Made by a program: the position numbers and the translations under genes. Of a stretch of 64,000 nucleotides of DNA, positions 9,192 to 18,367 are shown piece after piece (position 1 is the stretch's first letter; each line of letters opens with the position of its first letter). A model generated the notes under the pieces. That model saw only the letters and a list, made by a program, of their open reading frames with translations, ran no database searches and was not told where the DNA came from. The stretch is from JBBSUQ01 sp964389755 (GTDB lineage: Bacteria > Bacteroidota > Bacteroidia > Flavobacteriales_D > Crocinitomicaceae): positions 1 through 64,000 of the forward strand of contig CAYMEW010000010.1 of assembly GCA_964389755.1 (NCBI GenBank). Reading direction: 5' to 3'.

Positions 9192-9362
9192 ATGAGCAAT
9201 ATCAGTTCACAGGAAAGAAGTAGCACTGAACTATTCTTGAAATCCTGACTTTTTACAGCACAAACAAATAGCCGTTTTTAACCGCTACGGGAGCACTTAC
9301 CTCCCAGCAAATAAGCCCGCCAAACAGTTAACTTACAAATACTTAACGATCAGAAAACAACT

Positions 9363-9439
9363 TAACCGTATAAATACCGTATAGATACCGCATGAATGCC
9401 GCATGAATATCGTACGAATACGGCAGCAATACGGCGTTT
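9363..9439. repeat. Seven 11-bp direct repeats in the paaA/paaE spacer
   Basis: Seven consecutive 11-bp units cover 9363-9439, with starts at 9363, 9374, 9385, 9396, 9407, 9418 and 9429. The approximate consensus is ATACCGYATGA. The two best units differ at one base (ATACCGCATGA, ATGCCGCATGA) and the outer ones are more diverged. The period is close to one DNA helical turn, so every unit faces the same side. It lies 139 bp upstream of the paaE promoter and 172 bp upstream of the paaA promoter. It may be a multi-site operator or a bending element (inference). Confidence 0.7.
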
Positions 9440-9577
9440 TCAAAAACTATCAGAAGTGCCCCTTAAATGGTCTGTATCTTGAACTCCTACCCGCCGAATA
9501 CCGCGGTCTAAAGCTACCGGCCGCATCCTTTATCAACCCGGAACCCGGATACCTGACAGCGATCAGCTGTTTTTACC

Positions 9578-9607
9578 TTGCTTATTCCTACGGATTTGTT
9601 AATTTTG
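9578..9607 (+). promoter_or_regulatory. Promoter of the paaE-paaE2-SDR operon (TTG-N19-TAATTTTG)
   Basis: TTG at 9578-9580 and TAATTTTG at 9600-9607 are separated by 19 bp, a perfect Bacteroidota promoter. The start codon follows at 9629, leaving a leader of about 15 bases. Confidence 0.75.
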
Positions 9608-9628
9608 CATGCGCTTAAAACAAGCTAA

Positions 9629-10699
9629 ATGACGCCAAAGTTTCACAGTTTAAGGGTGAAAGACATCCGCCGCGAGACCGACGACACCGTATCGATCGCG
9701 TTTGAAGTTCCGGAAGAGCTGCGTGCCCTCTATGCTTACATACCGGGGCAGTACCTCACACTTCGCAGCATGATCGACGGGGAAGATATACGTCGCTCCT
9801 ACTCGCTGTGTTCCGCTCCCTACGAACAGGAATGGCGCGTGGCCGTGAAAGAAGTCTACGAAGGTAAATTCTCAGGCTTCGCAAACCGCACGTTAAAGAT
9901 CGGAGACCAGCTCGAAGTAATGACACCCATGGGTAACTTCAGGGCCGAAACGGATCCGCAGAACCGGAAATCCTATGTACTTTTCGCCGCAGGCAGCGGG
10001 ATCACACCGATCTTCGCACTTACCAAGAGTATCCTTAAAGAAGAACCACATAGCGATATCACGCTGTTTTACGGCAACAAAGGCTTTGCCAGCGTCATTT
10101 TCAGGGAAGAACTGGAAGCATTGAAAAATCAGCACATGGACCGCCTGCGGCTCGTGCACATATTTTCCCGCGAGAGCCTGGGCAACGCGATCCAGAAAGG
10201 GCGCATCAATACTGAAAAATGTACGGCACTCAGCCAGGCTTTCCTGAAGGGTACGGACATCGACGCAGTTTACGTTTGCGGTCCCGAAGAAATGATCCTG
10301 TCAGTCAAGGAAAGCATGAGCGCACAGGGCGTAGACCCTAAAAAAATACACTTCGAACTGTTTACCAGTCCGGGTGCTAAAAAAGGAACTCCGATCAACC
10401 TCCCCAACGAACCGAAGGTCGATGCAAACGTGGCTGTTATACTGGACGGCGACCGGTACGACCTCGCACTCACTTCTGACGGCGAACCGCTTCTGGAAGC
10501 AGCACAAAAAGCAGGCGTGGATCTGCCTTTTGCCTGCAAAGGCGGCGTATGCTGTACCTGCAAAGCACGCATTATCGAAGGAACCGCCCGGATGGACGTG
10601 AACTACGCACTGGAGGAAGATGAAGTGGAAGCCGGGTACATCCTGACCTGCCAGGCACATCCTACCAGCGAACAATTAATCGTATCATTTGACGAATAA
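9629..10699 (+). CDS. paaE: Phenylacetyl-CoA epoxidase reductase PaaE, copy 1
   Basis: A 356-residue NAD(P)H oxidoreductase that passes electrons to the PaaA diiron centre. The N-terminal flavin-binding barrel has RSYS (56-59). The nucleotide-binding part has GSGITP (122-127) and CGPEEM (217-222). The C-terminal plant-type 2Fe-2S ferredoxin domain has C303, C308, C311 and C341. It is divergent from paaABCD and 3 bp before a paralogue with the same architecture. Which copy serves the epoxidase cannot be told from sequence. Confidence 0.93.
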   Translation: MTPKFHSLRVKDIRRETDDTVSIAFEVPEELRALYAYIPGQYLTLRSMIDGEDIRRSYSLCSAPYEQEWRVAVKEVYEGKFSGFANRTLKIGDQLEVMTPMGNFRAETDPQNRKSYVLFAAGSGITPIFALTKSILKEEPHSDITLFYGNKGFASVIFREELEALKNQHMDRLRLVHIFSRESLGNAIQKGRINTEKCTALSQAFLKGTDIDAVYVCGPEEMILSVKESMSAQGVDPKKIHFELFTSPGAKKGTPINLPNEPKVDANVAVILDGDRYDLALTSDGEPLLEAAQKAGVDLPFACKGGVCCTCKARIIEGTARMDVNYALEEDEVEAGYILTCQAHPTSEQLIVSFDE

Positions 10700-10702
10700 A
10701 CA

Positions 10703-11782
10703 ATGGCATTTTTATCCCGCTTATTTAAAAAAGAACCGGCCGCTAAGATTCCCCGCGGATTTCACGCACTAACGATCACCGGCATTGAGAGACTCACAGA
10801 AGACAGTGTACTCGTTCGCATCGACGTGCCCGAACAACTTCGCGAAACCTTCAGCTTCAAACCCGGACAGTACCTCAACTTCGCCATTCCCCTCAACGGG
10901 GAGGATCACCGTCGCTCCTACTCAATCTGCAGCGCGCCCGGAAACGAACTCTGCGTAGCCGTAAAAGCAGTCGAGAACGGAACGGTATCCAACTGGTTTA
11001 ATTCGGAAGCGAAGGAAGGAATCGAGGTTCTCGTAGCCCCGCCTGTCGGGAACTTTACCCTCCACGAAGGAGAAAAGAACGTGGTAGCTTTTGTCGCCGG
11101 AAGTGGAATCACTCCGGTTATGTCTATTGCCCGCTCACTGGACAGTAATTACGGGAAAATGCGCCTGTTTTACGGAAATAAAACGGTCAATTCGATCATA
11201 TTCAGAGAAGAACTTGAAAAACTCGGACACGTAACTACGGTGCACTACCTCAGCCGGGAAGAAAAAGCGCCGATGCGCAATGGCCGCCTGGACAAACAGG
11301 GAATTACCGCCTGTATCCGGGAAGATCTCACAGTCCTGCAGGCAGATGTTTTTTTCCTTTGCGGACCGGAACAAATGATCATGGATGCTCGTGAAACACT
11401 GAAACTCTTCGGCGTGGCGGATAACAAAATTCGCTTCGAATTATTCACGACTCCTTCGGCGATGCCTTCCAATGAAACGGAAACCGATCTCGATTTCACC
11501 GGGAAGAGCCAGGTTACGGTTTTCCTCGATGATGAAAAGATCTCTTTTGAACTGGATGCATCCGGAAAAACAATCCTCGAAACGCTCGATAAAAAAGGAT
11601 ACGACGCACCCTACTCCTGTCGCGGAGGCGTTTGCTGTACCTGCAAGGCAAAGGTTCTTGAAGGCAATGCAAAAATGGCACTTAATTACACCCTGACCGA
11701 CGAAGAGGTTGAACAGGGGTACATCCTTACCTGCCAGTCACACCCGGCCAGCGAAAAACTCACGATCACTTATGACGTCTGA
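10703..11782 (+). CDS. PaaE-like ferredoxin reductase, copy 2
   Basis: A 359-residue tandem paralogue of PaaE. It keeps all functional motifs: RSYS (71-74), GSGITP (133-138), CGPEQM (220-225) and ferredoxin cysteines C306, C311, C314 and C344. The two copies are clearly related along their whole length, and by eye somewhat under half of residues are identical, so the duplication is old. An additional short basic start (MAFLSRLFKKEPAAK) distinguishes it. Its stop overlaps the SDR start, so these genes form one operon. It may support a different oxygenase or replace PaaE under other conditions (inference). Confidence 0.9.
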   Translation: MAFLSRLFKKEPAAKIPRGFHALTITGIERLTEDSVLVRIDVPEQLRETFSFKPGQYLNFAIPLNGEDHRRSYSICSAPGNELCVAVKAVENGTVSNWFNSEAKEGIEVLVAPPVGNFTLHEGEKNVVAFVAGSGITPVMSIARSLDSNYGKMRLFYGNKTVNSIIFREELEKLGHVTTVHYLSREEKAPMRNGRLDKQGITACIREDLTVLQADVFFLCGPEQMIMDARETLKLFGVADNKIRFELFTTPSAMPSNETETDLDFTGKSQVTVFLDDEKISFELDASGKTILETLDKKGYDAPYSCRGGVCCTCKAKVLEGNAKMALNYTLTDEEVEQGYILTCQSHPASEKLTITYDV

Positions 11783-12464
11783 GTACGTAGTCATTGTAGG
11801 CGGAAGTCGCGGAATCGGGAAGGAACTGGTACGTATACTGGCTGCAGAACGTTCCCGAAAAGTAATCGTGTGTGCACGAAATGAACGAATCAAAGAACTG
11901 TTCACGGATCTGGAAAATGTTTTTCCGCACATCCTGGACCTGGAATCTGAAAACCTTTCGACGGAACTCGCACAAATTACAAAGGATCTTCCCCGGGTCG
12001 ATGTACTCATCAACAATGCCGGTTACCTGGTCAAAAAACCGTTCCCGGAACTGACAAGTGCAGACTTGCTGAAAAGTTACCAGACAAACGTATTCGCCGT
12101 AGTAACGACTGTACAGTCTCTTCTTCCGAAGATGGAAGAGCACGGGGCGCACATTGTTAATATCAGTTCGATGGGCGGTTTCCAGGGAAGTGTCAAGTTT
12201 CCGGGGCTTACGGCCTACTCTACTTCGAAAGCAGCGCTGTGTAGCTTTACTGAACTTTTTGCCGAAGAATACAGCAACTCAAAGGTAAAAATGAACTGCC
12301 TCTGCCTCGGGGCCGCGCAAACTGAAATGCTGGAAGCCGCTTTTCCGGGATACAACGCCCCGGTTAGTGCTGCTGAAATGGCCGAATTCATAGCCGACTT
12401 CAGCCTAAACGGAAGGCGCTGGTTTAATGGAAAGATTCTGCCTGTCTCACTGAGCATTCCATAG
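11772..12464 (+). CDS. Short-chain dehydrogenase/reductase (SDR)
   Basis: A 230-residue classical SDR. It has the Rossmann nucleotide motif GGSRGIG (10-16), NNAG (81-84), the catalytic Ser in NISSMGG and Y149/K153 of the YxxxK motif. I chose ATG 11772 because it lies directly before the first beta strand and overlaps the paaE2 stop codon by 11 bp. An upstream in-frame ATG at 11709 adds 21 residues that lie inside the paaE2 coding sequence. The substrate is unknown. Its operon position suggests a role linked to aromatic or ring-opened intermediates, but this is inference. Confidence 0.88.
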   Translation: MTSEYVVIVGGSRGIGKELVRILAAERSRKVIVCARNERIKELFTDLENVFPHILDLESENLSTELAQITKDLPRVDVLINNAGYLVKKPFPELTSADLLKSYQTNVFAVVTTVQSLLPKMEEHGAHIVNISSMGGFQGSVKFPGLTAYSTSKAALCSFTELFAEEYSNSKVKMNCLCLGAAQTEMLEAAFPGYNAPVSAAEMAEFIADFSLNGRRWFNGKILPVSLSIP

Positions 12465-12494
12465 TATCTAGCCAAAATGAGGATTAAACGTCAA

Positions 12495-14249
12495 TCAGGG
12501 TAGTATTACCGCACCCAACGAAGTGATGAAAATTCCTTCGCTATAAACCCTGAACTGATATGCTCCGGCGGCTAGGTTTTCGCACCGTACTGCTCTTCCC
12601 GCAATAATATTTTCAAAGCGTGTTGTTTCCCGGCCATAACTGTCCACCACCAGCACACTGATCGGCTGATTTCCTGAAAAGGAGAACGAAAAAATACCGT
12701 CGGAAGGATTCGGGTACAATTTAAGCGACTCCCGCATTCGCTCGATTTCGGAAACGTGAAGTTCGCCTTCAATGTGTATCGTTAATTCGCTCGTATCTGC
12801 GCAGGCGCCATGGTAAGTTATGAGGTCTACCGCGTAATCACCAGGCACTCCATACGTATGAGAAATAAGTGAATCGGAGTAACGGGCGGATCCGTCGCCC
12901 AATAACCACTCCCTGTTGGTACAGTGATCTGAATTATTCTCGAAGGAAACAACCTCTCCCGTATCGTAGGTCAGGGAACCGTCCCCGGTAGCAAACAGAG
13001 AATTTACGGGGAATTCGGTGCAGTCATATGGTTCGAAAGCGGCATTATCCGAGACACACAGCAGGCTGTCGCAAAGCATCCAGTCTGTTTTTACAGCCCA
13101 CGGGCGCTGAATGAAATCCGGACCAGTTGTATTCCCACAGAGAATGTAGCCGTCTGACGTCTGACGTATGTTGAGAATGTAATTATTCAGTGATCCGGCT
13201 GGATTGTAATAGCGTGTGAACAGTGTCTCCCCCAGCGGGTCCAGTTTGATGATCTCCGACAATTCGAATCCCGAATTATCCTGGTAACCGCCTCCTACAA
13301 TCACCGTCCCGTCTGCCAGCGGCACTATAAAATGATCAAGCACCGTCAGGTTCGTGGCGTTCGAGTAGTCCTGTTGCCACCTGATCTCGCCATTCATGTC
13401 GAGTTTGTATAAGCGGGCAGTTGTTATGATCCCAAAGGGATATGCTGTCGATATCAGGATACTCTTATCGGGCAATACACTGACCTTACCCGCATTTTCA
13501 GAAAGATTTGTCTGTCCGATCTGTGTATTCCAAAGTACCGTTCCGGACAAATCGGTCCGATAGACCAAAATATCATCATTCCCGTTAATCTGCCGCGATG
13601 CCGCATTCACGATAAAACCGTCCGTAATGGACGCCAGTCCGAAAGCTTCCTCGCGAATACCTGTTCCGAATGTATTTTCCCAAAGTACATTTCCCAGCGA
13701 ATCGACCTGTAAGAGGTAACTTTCACCATCCGAATCATTGAACGTTCCAAAGCTATGTGATACTCCGGCAGCGGTTAGTTTACCACCCGGTAGGCGGATC
13801 ACATCCCGTAACTGTTCATTTCCGGGATGGGTAATGCGTTCCTCCCATAAAAAATTTCCGTCATAGTCAAAAGCGGTAAAGCAGGCATCGGAAGGAGCAC
13901 TGCTTTCGGTCGTGTCCCGAACATTGGAAACCACGAGCATGTAATCGTAAAAATCGAATAAACGAAGGGCAAAATACACTTTCGGAGCGGCGCCGTAAAA
14001 ACGATTCCAGACGGTATCTCCCTGTTCGTTCAGTTTGGTAATTGCCAGTTGCCGGTTTTCAGTCGTAAGACGTGCACCCAGGAAGAAATAAGCACCGTCC
14101 CTTTCGCAGGCATCCACGTAGGTGAAAAATGAAGTACTTCCGCAATTACAGTTGTCATTATAGGGATTGGTTGTATTAAAATAAGTACACGTTTGAGACC
14201 ACCCGTTAAAGAACAGAATCAGCGTGCACATAACAAAAAGTTTTCTCAT
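12495..14249 (-). CDS. T9SS-secreted protein with PKD-like and C-terminal sorting domains
   Basis: A 584-residue extracellular protein. It has a signal peptide (MRKLFVMCTLILFFNGWSQ), then about 380 residues of repeated strands with GDTVWN, GNFLWEE, GNVLWEN and GTVLWN motifs, suggesting a beta-propeller-like fold. A PKD-like domain with WLLGDGS and HTYGVPGDY follows. The last 80 residues form a type A T9SS sorting domain (LYPNPSDGIFSFSF, then DSYGRE, then LAAGAYQFRV). The function of the propeller is unknown. It lies downstream of the protease gene but is separated from it by a terminator. Confidence 0.85.
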   Translation of the reverse strand: MRKLFVMCTLILFFNGWSQTCTYFNTTNPYNDNCNCGSTSFFTYVDACERDGAYFFLGARLTTENRQLAITKLNEQGDTVWNRFYGAAPKVYFALRLFDFYDYMLVVSNVRDTTESSAPSDACFTAFDYDGNFLWEERITHPGNEQLRDVIRLPGGKLTAAGVSHSFGTFNDSDGESYLLQVDSLGNVLWENTFGTGIREEAFGLASITDGFIVNAASRQINGNDDILVYRTDLSGTVLWNTQIGQTNLSENAGKVSVLPDKSILISTAYPFGIITTARLYKLDMNGEIRWQQDYSNATNLTVLDHFIVPLADGTVIVGGGYQDNSGFELSEIIKLDPLGETLFTRYYNPAGSLNNYILNIRQTSDGYILCGNTTGPDFIQRPWAVKTDWMLCDSLLCVSDNAAFEPYDCTEFPVNSLFATGDGSLTYDTGEVVSFENNSDHCTNREWLLGDGSARYSDSLISHTYGVPGDYAVDLITYHGACADTSELTIHIEGELHVSEIERMRESLKLYPNPSDGIFSFSFSGNQPISVLVVDSYGRETTRFENIIAGRAVRCENLAAGAYQFRVYSEGIFITSLGAVILP

Positions 14250-14268
14250 AGAAGTAGCAGCAGATGAT

Positions 14269-14303
14269 CAAAAAAACAAAGTGCCCCCGAACACCGGGAG
14301 CAC
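14269..14303 (-). terminator. Rho-independent terminator after the subtilisin-like gene
   Basis: On the minus strand a GTGCTCCCG/CGGGGGCAC hairpin with one T-G pair (14303-14281) is followed by a T-rich tract (14280-14269). It lies just past the stop at 14317. Confidence 0.7.
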
Positions 14304-14316
14304 TAAGTTAATTTAT

Positions 14317-17300
14317 TTATCGAATAATTGCAATTTTCTGCTGATCAATTAATTGCCCTGCCTGAGTAATGCAAACCAGGAACATCCCGGGTGGCAATTC
14401 CGAAAGTCGAATGAGCTCACTATTCTCGGCGATTTCGATTTGTTGAGCCACCTGTCCGAGGGCATTGTAAAGCGTAATTTCCTGGCCACTTTCAAAATGG
14501 TAAACGAGGTTAACATTCCCGGCGGACGGATTCGGGTAAGCCCGTAATTCCATTGCCCGAACCGACTCATCTGTACGATACTCATCATGAAGATCGATCG
14601 ACTCGGCAAAGCGCACGATTTGTGCCTGTCCGAAATCGGAAAGTACGCATTCGGAAAACACAGAACCCCGCGCCGACATTTCCTTAAATTCTTCTGAGAC
14701 ACCCTGCTTGCCTTCACCGTTTTCGTATACTGAAGCTAACAAGGAGTACAGTCCGAACTCACGCGCTGCATCGGGATATTTTTCCCGGGCCATACTAACG
14801 GTTTCAAATGCAGGTTTATACATACCGAGATCAAGATACGTTGCAGCGAGCATGCGCAGGTCAGCAGCGCTTCCTTCCTGCGACAGGAATGCGAATAAAC
14901 TGTCGTATGCCTGTTCGTAAACCATGCCTGCGATCAATTGAGTTTTCAGGACACTGCGCTCGACATCGTCTCGCGCTTCGGTGTATTCAGCGATCAATGA
15001 CTTCAGGGGATGGCCGCAGTTGAGACAGCCGCTCGACTCCATTTCAGGACAGTCCGCACTGAAATCCGGTGCATAGCTACAGGCAGTTGTAACGATGGCC
15101 GGTGAACTACAGTCCGGAAGCAATGACCACGCCGAATAATACATAAAGTTCGGTGAACCTGTCGCCATGAAGATCTGGTTTGGAGACCCGCCTGCGCAAT
15201 CGTTAAAATAGTTATTGGCACCGCTCAGGTTGTTGAGGCATCCGCCCTGGTTTTGCAGTGCTCCGGATGTAATTGCCCAGTCATGTGTATTCGCACCGTC
15301 GTATTTATTACACTGCAGTTGCAATGAGGCATTATTTTGCTCGAGTTGCGTTGCGGCGAAAAAGTTTCCTGAAAAATGGTTGCGGTAAAGCCTGCTGCCC
15401 GTCGCATTGCTGTTTCGTGCGATAATGCCATAGGTATATGTGCTACTGGAACTCGTATTCAGTTCGTTTTCGGCTGTCAGGAAACCGGAACAATTGTACA
15501 TGTTGATACCCCAGGTATGCAACGCCGAACTGCCTGCAGGAATTACAAATGTGTTGTTCACGATCTCATCGAAGTGACTGTTATTCGCAGTTATTCCCTG
15601 TTGAACTGCGGAAAAAAGGTTTCCTTCCACTTTTACATTGACCGTTGCACCGCCATTCGAATAAATATCAATTCCTTTGAAAAGCTGGAAAAAACTGTTC
15701 TTCACCGGTGCGCTTCCGTATGCTACCGGTTGCGGGTATCCGGCAGTTACGGAATAAGCCGAATTATAACTTACGATTCCCGAAGTTCGTTGATCCGGAT
15801 CAAGCGTAGCGTCCCCGAGAAATGAATTCGCTTCTATGCGCGGCCCGCTTACATGCGAAAGACGGATAAAATAAAGGGAACCACGACCCGGGTACCGGGA
15901 CTGATCTTTTAAAAGGCTATCACTTATGAAAGAGCACCCGATTATTCGACTGTTGTTGGAAGTAAGCACCTTTCCGCTAAAAGCGATGGCCACAGCATTG
16001 TTTTTAAAGGTAGTTCCTTTGGCCAGCAAATAGCCTTTCCCATAGTCCGGGTTTTGCGGATGATACGGAAGACTTGTCCGATAACAGGCCACGCCGATGT
16101 CTGCGTTGCGGACTTCCGAATTCCGAAGTTCAAGTTTCCCGTCACCTTGTTGCAGGTTGGTTCGTCCCCATACCTGGAGTCCTTCCCACATCGCATCGCA
16201 CATACTGACACTTGAAAAGGTACACGCGCGTGCTATAAAATGACTTCCTTCGCGAATAATGATACCGGAATGACTAATACCCGCATCTTCGCTTTTCGGC
16301 AGCGTATCCCGGGCAAATTCAATATGACTGTTCTCAAGTGTATATGCCACATCATCGTCGAAGGTCAGCACACCACGTATGCGAATAACGCCGTCTCCGT
16401 TGAGGTCGGTAATTGCTTGTGCCGATGAAGTGATCGTAAGCCCGGAAGGATAATCGAAATCAGCAGTGTTCACTACGGTACTTTGTTGCACAATGTGTGT
16501 TGAAAAACATCCCTGAGCATCCCCGATCTGTAAGGCATACGTCCCCGGAGGAGTATTGTTTAGCACGGCAGTTGTATCACCCGTATTCCATGAATAACTG
16601 TAAGGACCTGTCGGACCGGAAACAACTGCCTCTATTTGTCCTTCATCGTAGGTACAGGACGGTGTCACAATAAAATTCGCAGTGATCGGGTCTACCAGTT
16701 CCACGGTATCGGTGACCGTACAACCGGTAGCGGCATCCGTGATCACAACCGTATAGCTGCCCGTTGAGAGTCCTGTGGCCGTTGCGCCGGACTGGCCGCT
16801 GCTCCACATATAACTGGCAGGCCCTTCGAGCATACTTGCGTCGACCGTTGCCGATCCGTCAAAACAGTTTTGAGCAAGCACATGCGGAAGATATGACTTT
16901 GCCATGGCTACAGCCGCTGCCGCATCGATCCTCCCGGAACCGATCTTACCCGCGTAGGCCGGGTTTATAGAATCAATATCAACTGCAGTCGCCTTGAGAA
17001 TCTCTTCGACCTGGTCGACTGTTAAACAGGGGTTCACCGAAAGCATCAGCCCAACCGTTCCGGCCACAAAAGGTGCCGCAAAGGAAGTTCCGCTCGAAGT
17101 CATGTAATAATTACCGTTAGTCGAAAGCGGAACATCCCATCCCGGTGCCGTCAGATCTACCGAATCATTATACTGTAATGTGGTCGGATTGGTCGGATAG
17201 CGTTCGATATTGTTATTGGGTCCGACTCCGGTTACCGAGATCACGTGCTCATAAGATGCAGGATACGCGAATGCCGTTGAATCGCCGCAGGTTACCGCAC

Positions 17301-18105
17301 CGTTCCCGGCAGCCGCAATAACGATCACACCGTCTTCGTAAAGCTCATTGATCACCTGCTGGTTGTACGAATTAACGGAGCACCAGCCATCATGCCAACT
17401 TACATTTACAATACGGGCACCCATGTTGCGCGCCAGGAGCAGGTCGTTATAGGTCATGAAAAACAAACCAAGACTACAATCGTGACCGATCGAACTCTTC
17501 CCGACGCCGTTATTTGTATTTCCGGCAGCCGTAATAGCCACTGCCGTTCCGTGATTCGTAGGATATGAACCCGTTACTCCGCCTGCCGCGACCTTATTGC
17601 CGCTGAGCTCTTCGTGGGCCATATCGTAATTCATGTCCGAAATACCGATCATAACAGAAGTGTCTCCCTGCGTGATTTGCCAGGCACCGGGTGCATTGAT
17701 CAGATCAAGGGCATAATCCGGGTTGAAAACCAGGTTATAATCATCGGGCATATACAATAACTGCGGTTTGAACGCCGGTTCGGGCTGACTAACGCCGGGC
17801 GTTGTGGAAAGTGCGGTAATCAGATCGGACTGATTACATACGCAGCTTAGTTCATAGACATTCAGAAGTTCTGATTTGCGTGAGGCGGGAAAGGCCTGAT
17901 GCACGTCAAATACAGCATATTGCTGAAGTAATGAATCAAAATGGCTTGATGGAGAGGCCTGAATAACCGACTGATCGTCAACTGTAACCAGAACTTTCAT
18001 CGTGTCATCCTGGGCAAGGAGCGTCCCATAGGAGAGGGATGACAAAACAACAGCGAGTATGTGTCCGGAGACAAATAACCCGCGTTTCATGCAGTTATTT
18101 TTCAT
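14317..18105 (-). CDS. Subtilisin-like (S8) serine protease exported by T9SS
   Basis: A 1262-residue modular exoprotein with a signal peptide (1-31) and a short pro-region. The S8 catalytic domain has Asp157 (GISDMNYD), His185 (NHGTAVA), oxyanion Asn268 (AAGNG) and Ser341 (SGTSFAAP). Two SprB-like beta modules follow (about 415-545), then a long right-handed beta-helix-like region (about 560-960) full of NN and SG turns, a Cys-rich stretch and TPR-like helices. The last 75 residues are a T9SS sorting domain (AYPNPSAGNVNLVY, ending KIAIIR). The catalytic Asp context is unusual (SDMNYD rather than DTG). Likely a surface or secreted protease. Confidence 0.9.
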   Translation of the reverse strand: MKNNCMKRGLFVSGHILAVVLSSLSYGTLLAQDDTMKVLVTVDDQSVIQASPSSHFDSLLQQYAVFDVHQAFPASRKSELLNVYELSCVCNQSDLITALSTTPGVSQPEPAFKPQLLYMPDDYNLVFNPDYALDLINAPGAWQITQGDTSVMIGISDMNYDMAHEELSGNKVAAGGVTGSYPTNHGTAVAITAAGNTNNGVGKSSIGHDCSLGLFFMTYNDLLLARNMGARIVNVSWHDGWCSVNSYNQQVINELYEDGVIVIAAAGNGAVTCGDSTAFAYPASYEHVISVTGVGPNNNIERYPTNPTTLQYNDSVDLTAPGWDVPLSTNGNYYMTSSGTSFAAPFVAGTVGLMLSVNPCLTVDQVEEILKATAVDIDSINPAYAGKIGSGRIDAAAAVAMAKSYLPHVLAQNCFDGSATVDASMLEGPASYMWSSGQSGATATGLSTGSYTVVITDAATGCTVTDTVELVDPITANFIVTPSCTYDEGQIEAVVSGPTGPYSYSWNTGDTTAVLNNTPPGTYALQIGDAQGCFSTHIVQQSTVVNTADFDYPSGLTITSSAQAITDLNGDGVIRIRGVLTFDDDVAYTLENSHIEFARDTLPKSEDAGISHSGIIIREGSHFIARACTFSSVSMCDAMWEGLQVWGRTNLQQGDGKLELRNSEVRNADIGVACYRTSLPYHPQNPDYGKGYLLAKGTTFKNNAVAIAFSGKVLTSNNSRIIGCSFISDSLLKDQSRYPGRGSLYFIRLSHVSGPRIEANSFLGDATLDPDQRTSGIVSYNSAYSVTAGYPQPVAYGSAPVKNSFFQLFKGIDIYSNGGATVNVKVEGNLFSAVQQGITANNSHFDEIVNNTFVIPAGSSALHTWGINMYNCSGFLTAENELNTSSSSTYTYGIIARNSNATGSRLYRNHFSGNFFAATQLEQNNASLQLQCNKYDGANTHDWAITSGALQNQGGCLNNLSGANNYFNDCAGGSPNQIFMATGSPNFMYYSAWSLLPDCSSPAIVTTACSYAPDFSADCPEMESSGCLNCGHPLKSLIAEYTEARDDVERSVLKTQLIAGMVYEQAYDSLFAFLSQEGSAADLRMLAATYLDLGMYKPAFETVSMAREKYPDAAREFGLYSLLASVYENGEGKQGVSEEFKEMSARGSVFSECVLSDFGQAQIVRFAESIDLHDEYRTDESVRAMELRAYPNPSAGNVNLVYHFESGQEITLYNALGQVAQQIEIAENSELIRLSELPPGMFLVCITQAGQLIDQQKIAIIR

Positions 18106-18367
18106 GACTAAAGGTTTAATTCTAGAAGTAAGTTAAAATAAATTCTTGTAGATAATAACTTTAAGTGAAAAATTTAACGTTTTTTCAACAATCATACGAA
18201 CGATGTTGATAACCATTTTTGACAGCGGTAAAAGAACTAATTCTTTAAATTTTTAGTCTTTAATTATCCGTGGCAAAGGTTTGTAAAAAAATAAGAGACG
18301 CAGCGTTAAAATATTTAATTTTAACGTAAAATACTTTTTTGTATTAAAATTTAACAAGAATAGACGC
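18106..18367. other. AT-rich spacer between porU and the protease gene
   Basis: This 262-bp stretch lies downstream of porU and upstream of the protease gene, both on the minus strand. It is strongly AT-rich and probably holds the protease promoter. I see no clear TAnnTTTG box or terminator hairpin in it. Confidence 0.5.

Larger units (their letters stand above)
9164..9628. other. Divergent intergenic region between paaA and paaE
   Basis: A 465-bp spacer. It holds a promoter on each side and the 11-bp repeat array. A 71-codon open frame at 9403-9618 begins inside the repeats and has no recognisable features, so I do not count it as a gene. No tRNA or obvious small RNA hairpin is seen. Confidence 0.6.

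Noticed and set aside
9403..9618. 71-codon plus-strand frame upstream of paaE
   Set aside because: It starts within the 11-bp repeat array and ends just past the paaE -7 box. It has no recognisable domain.
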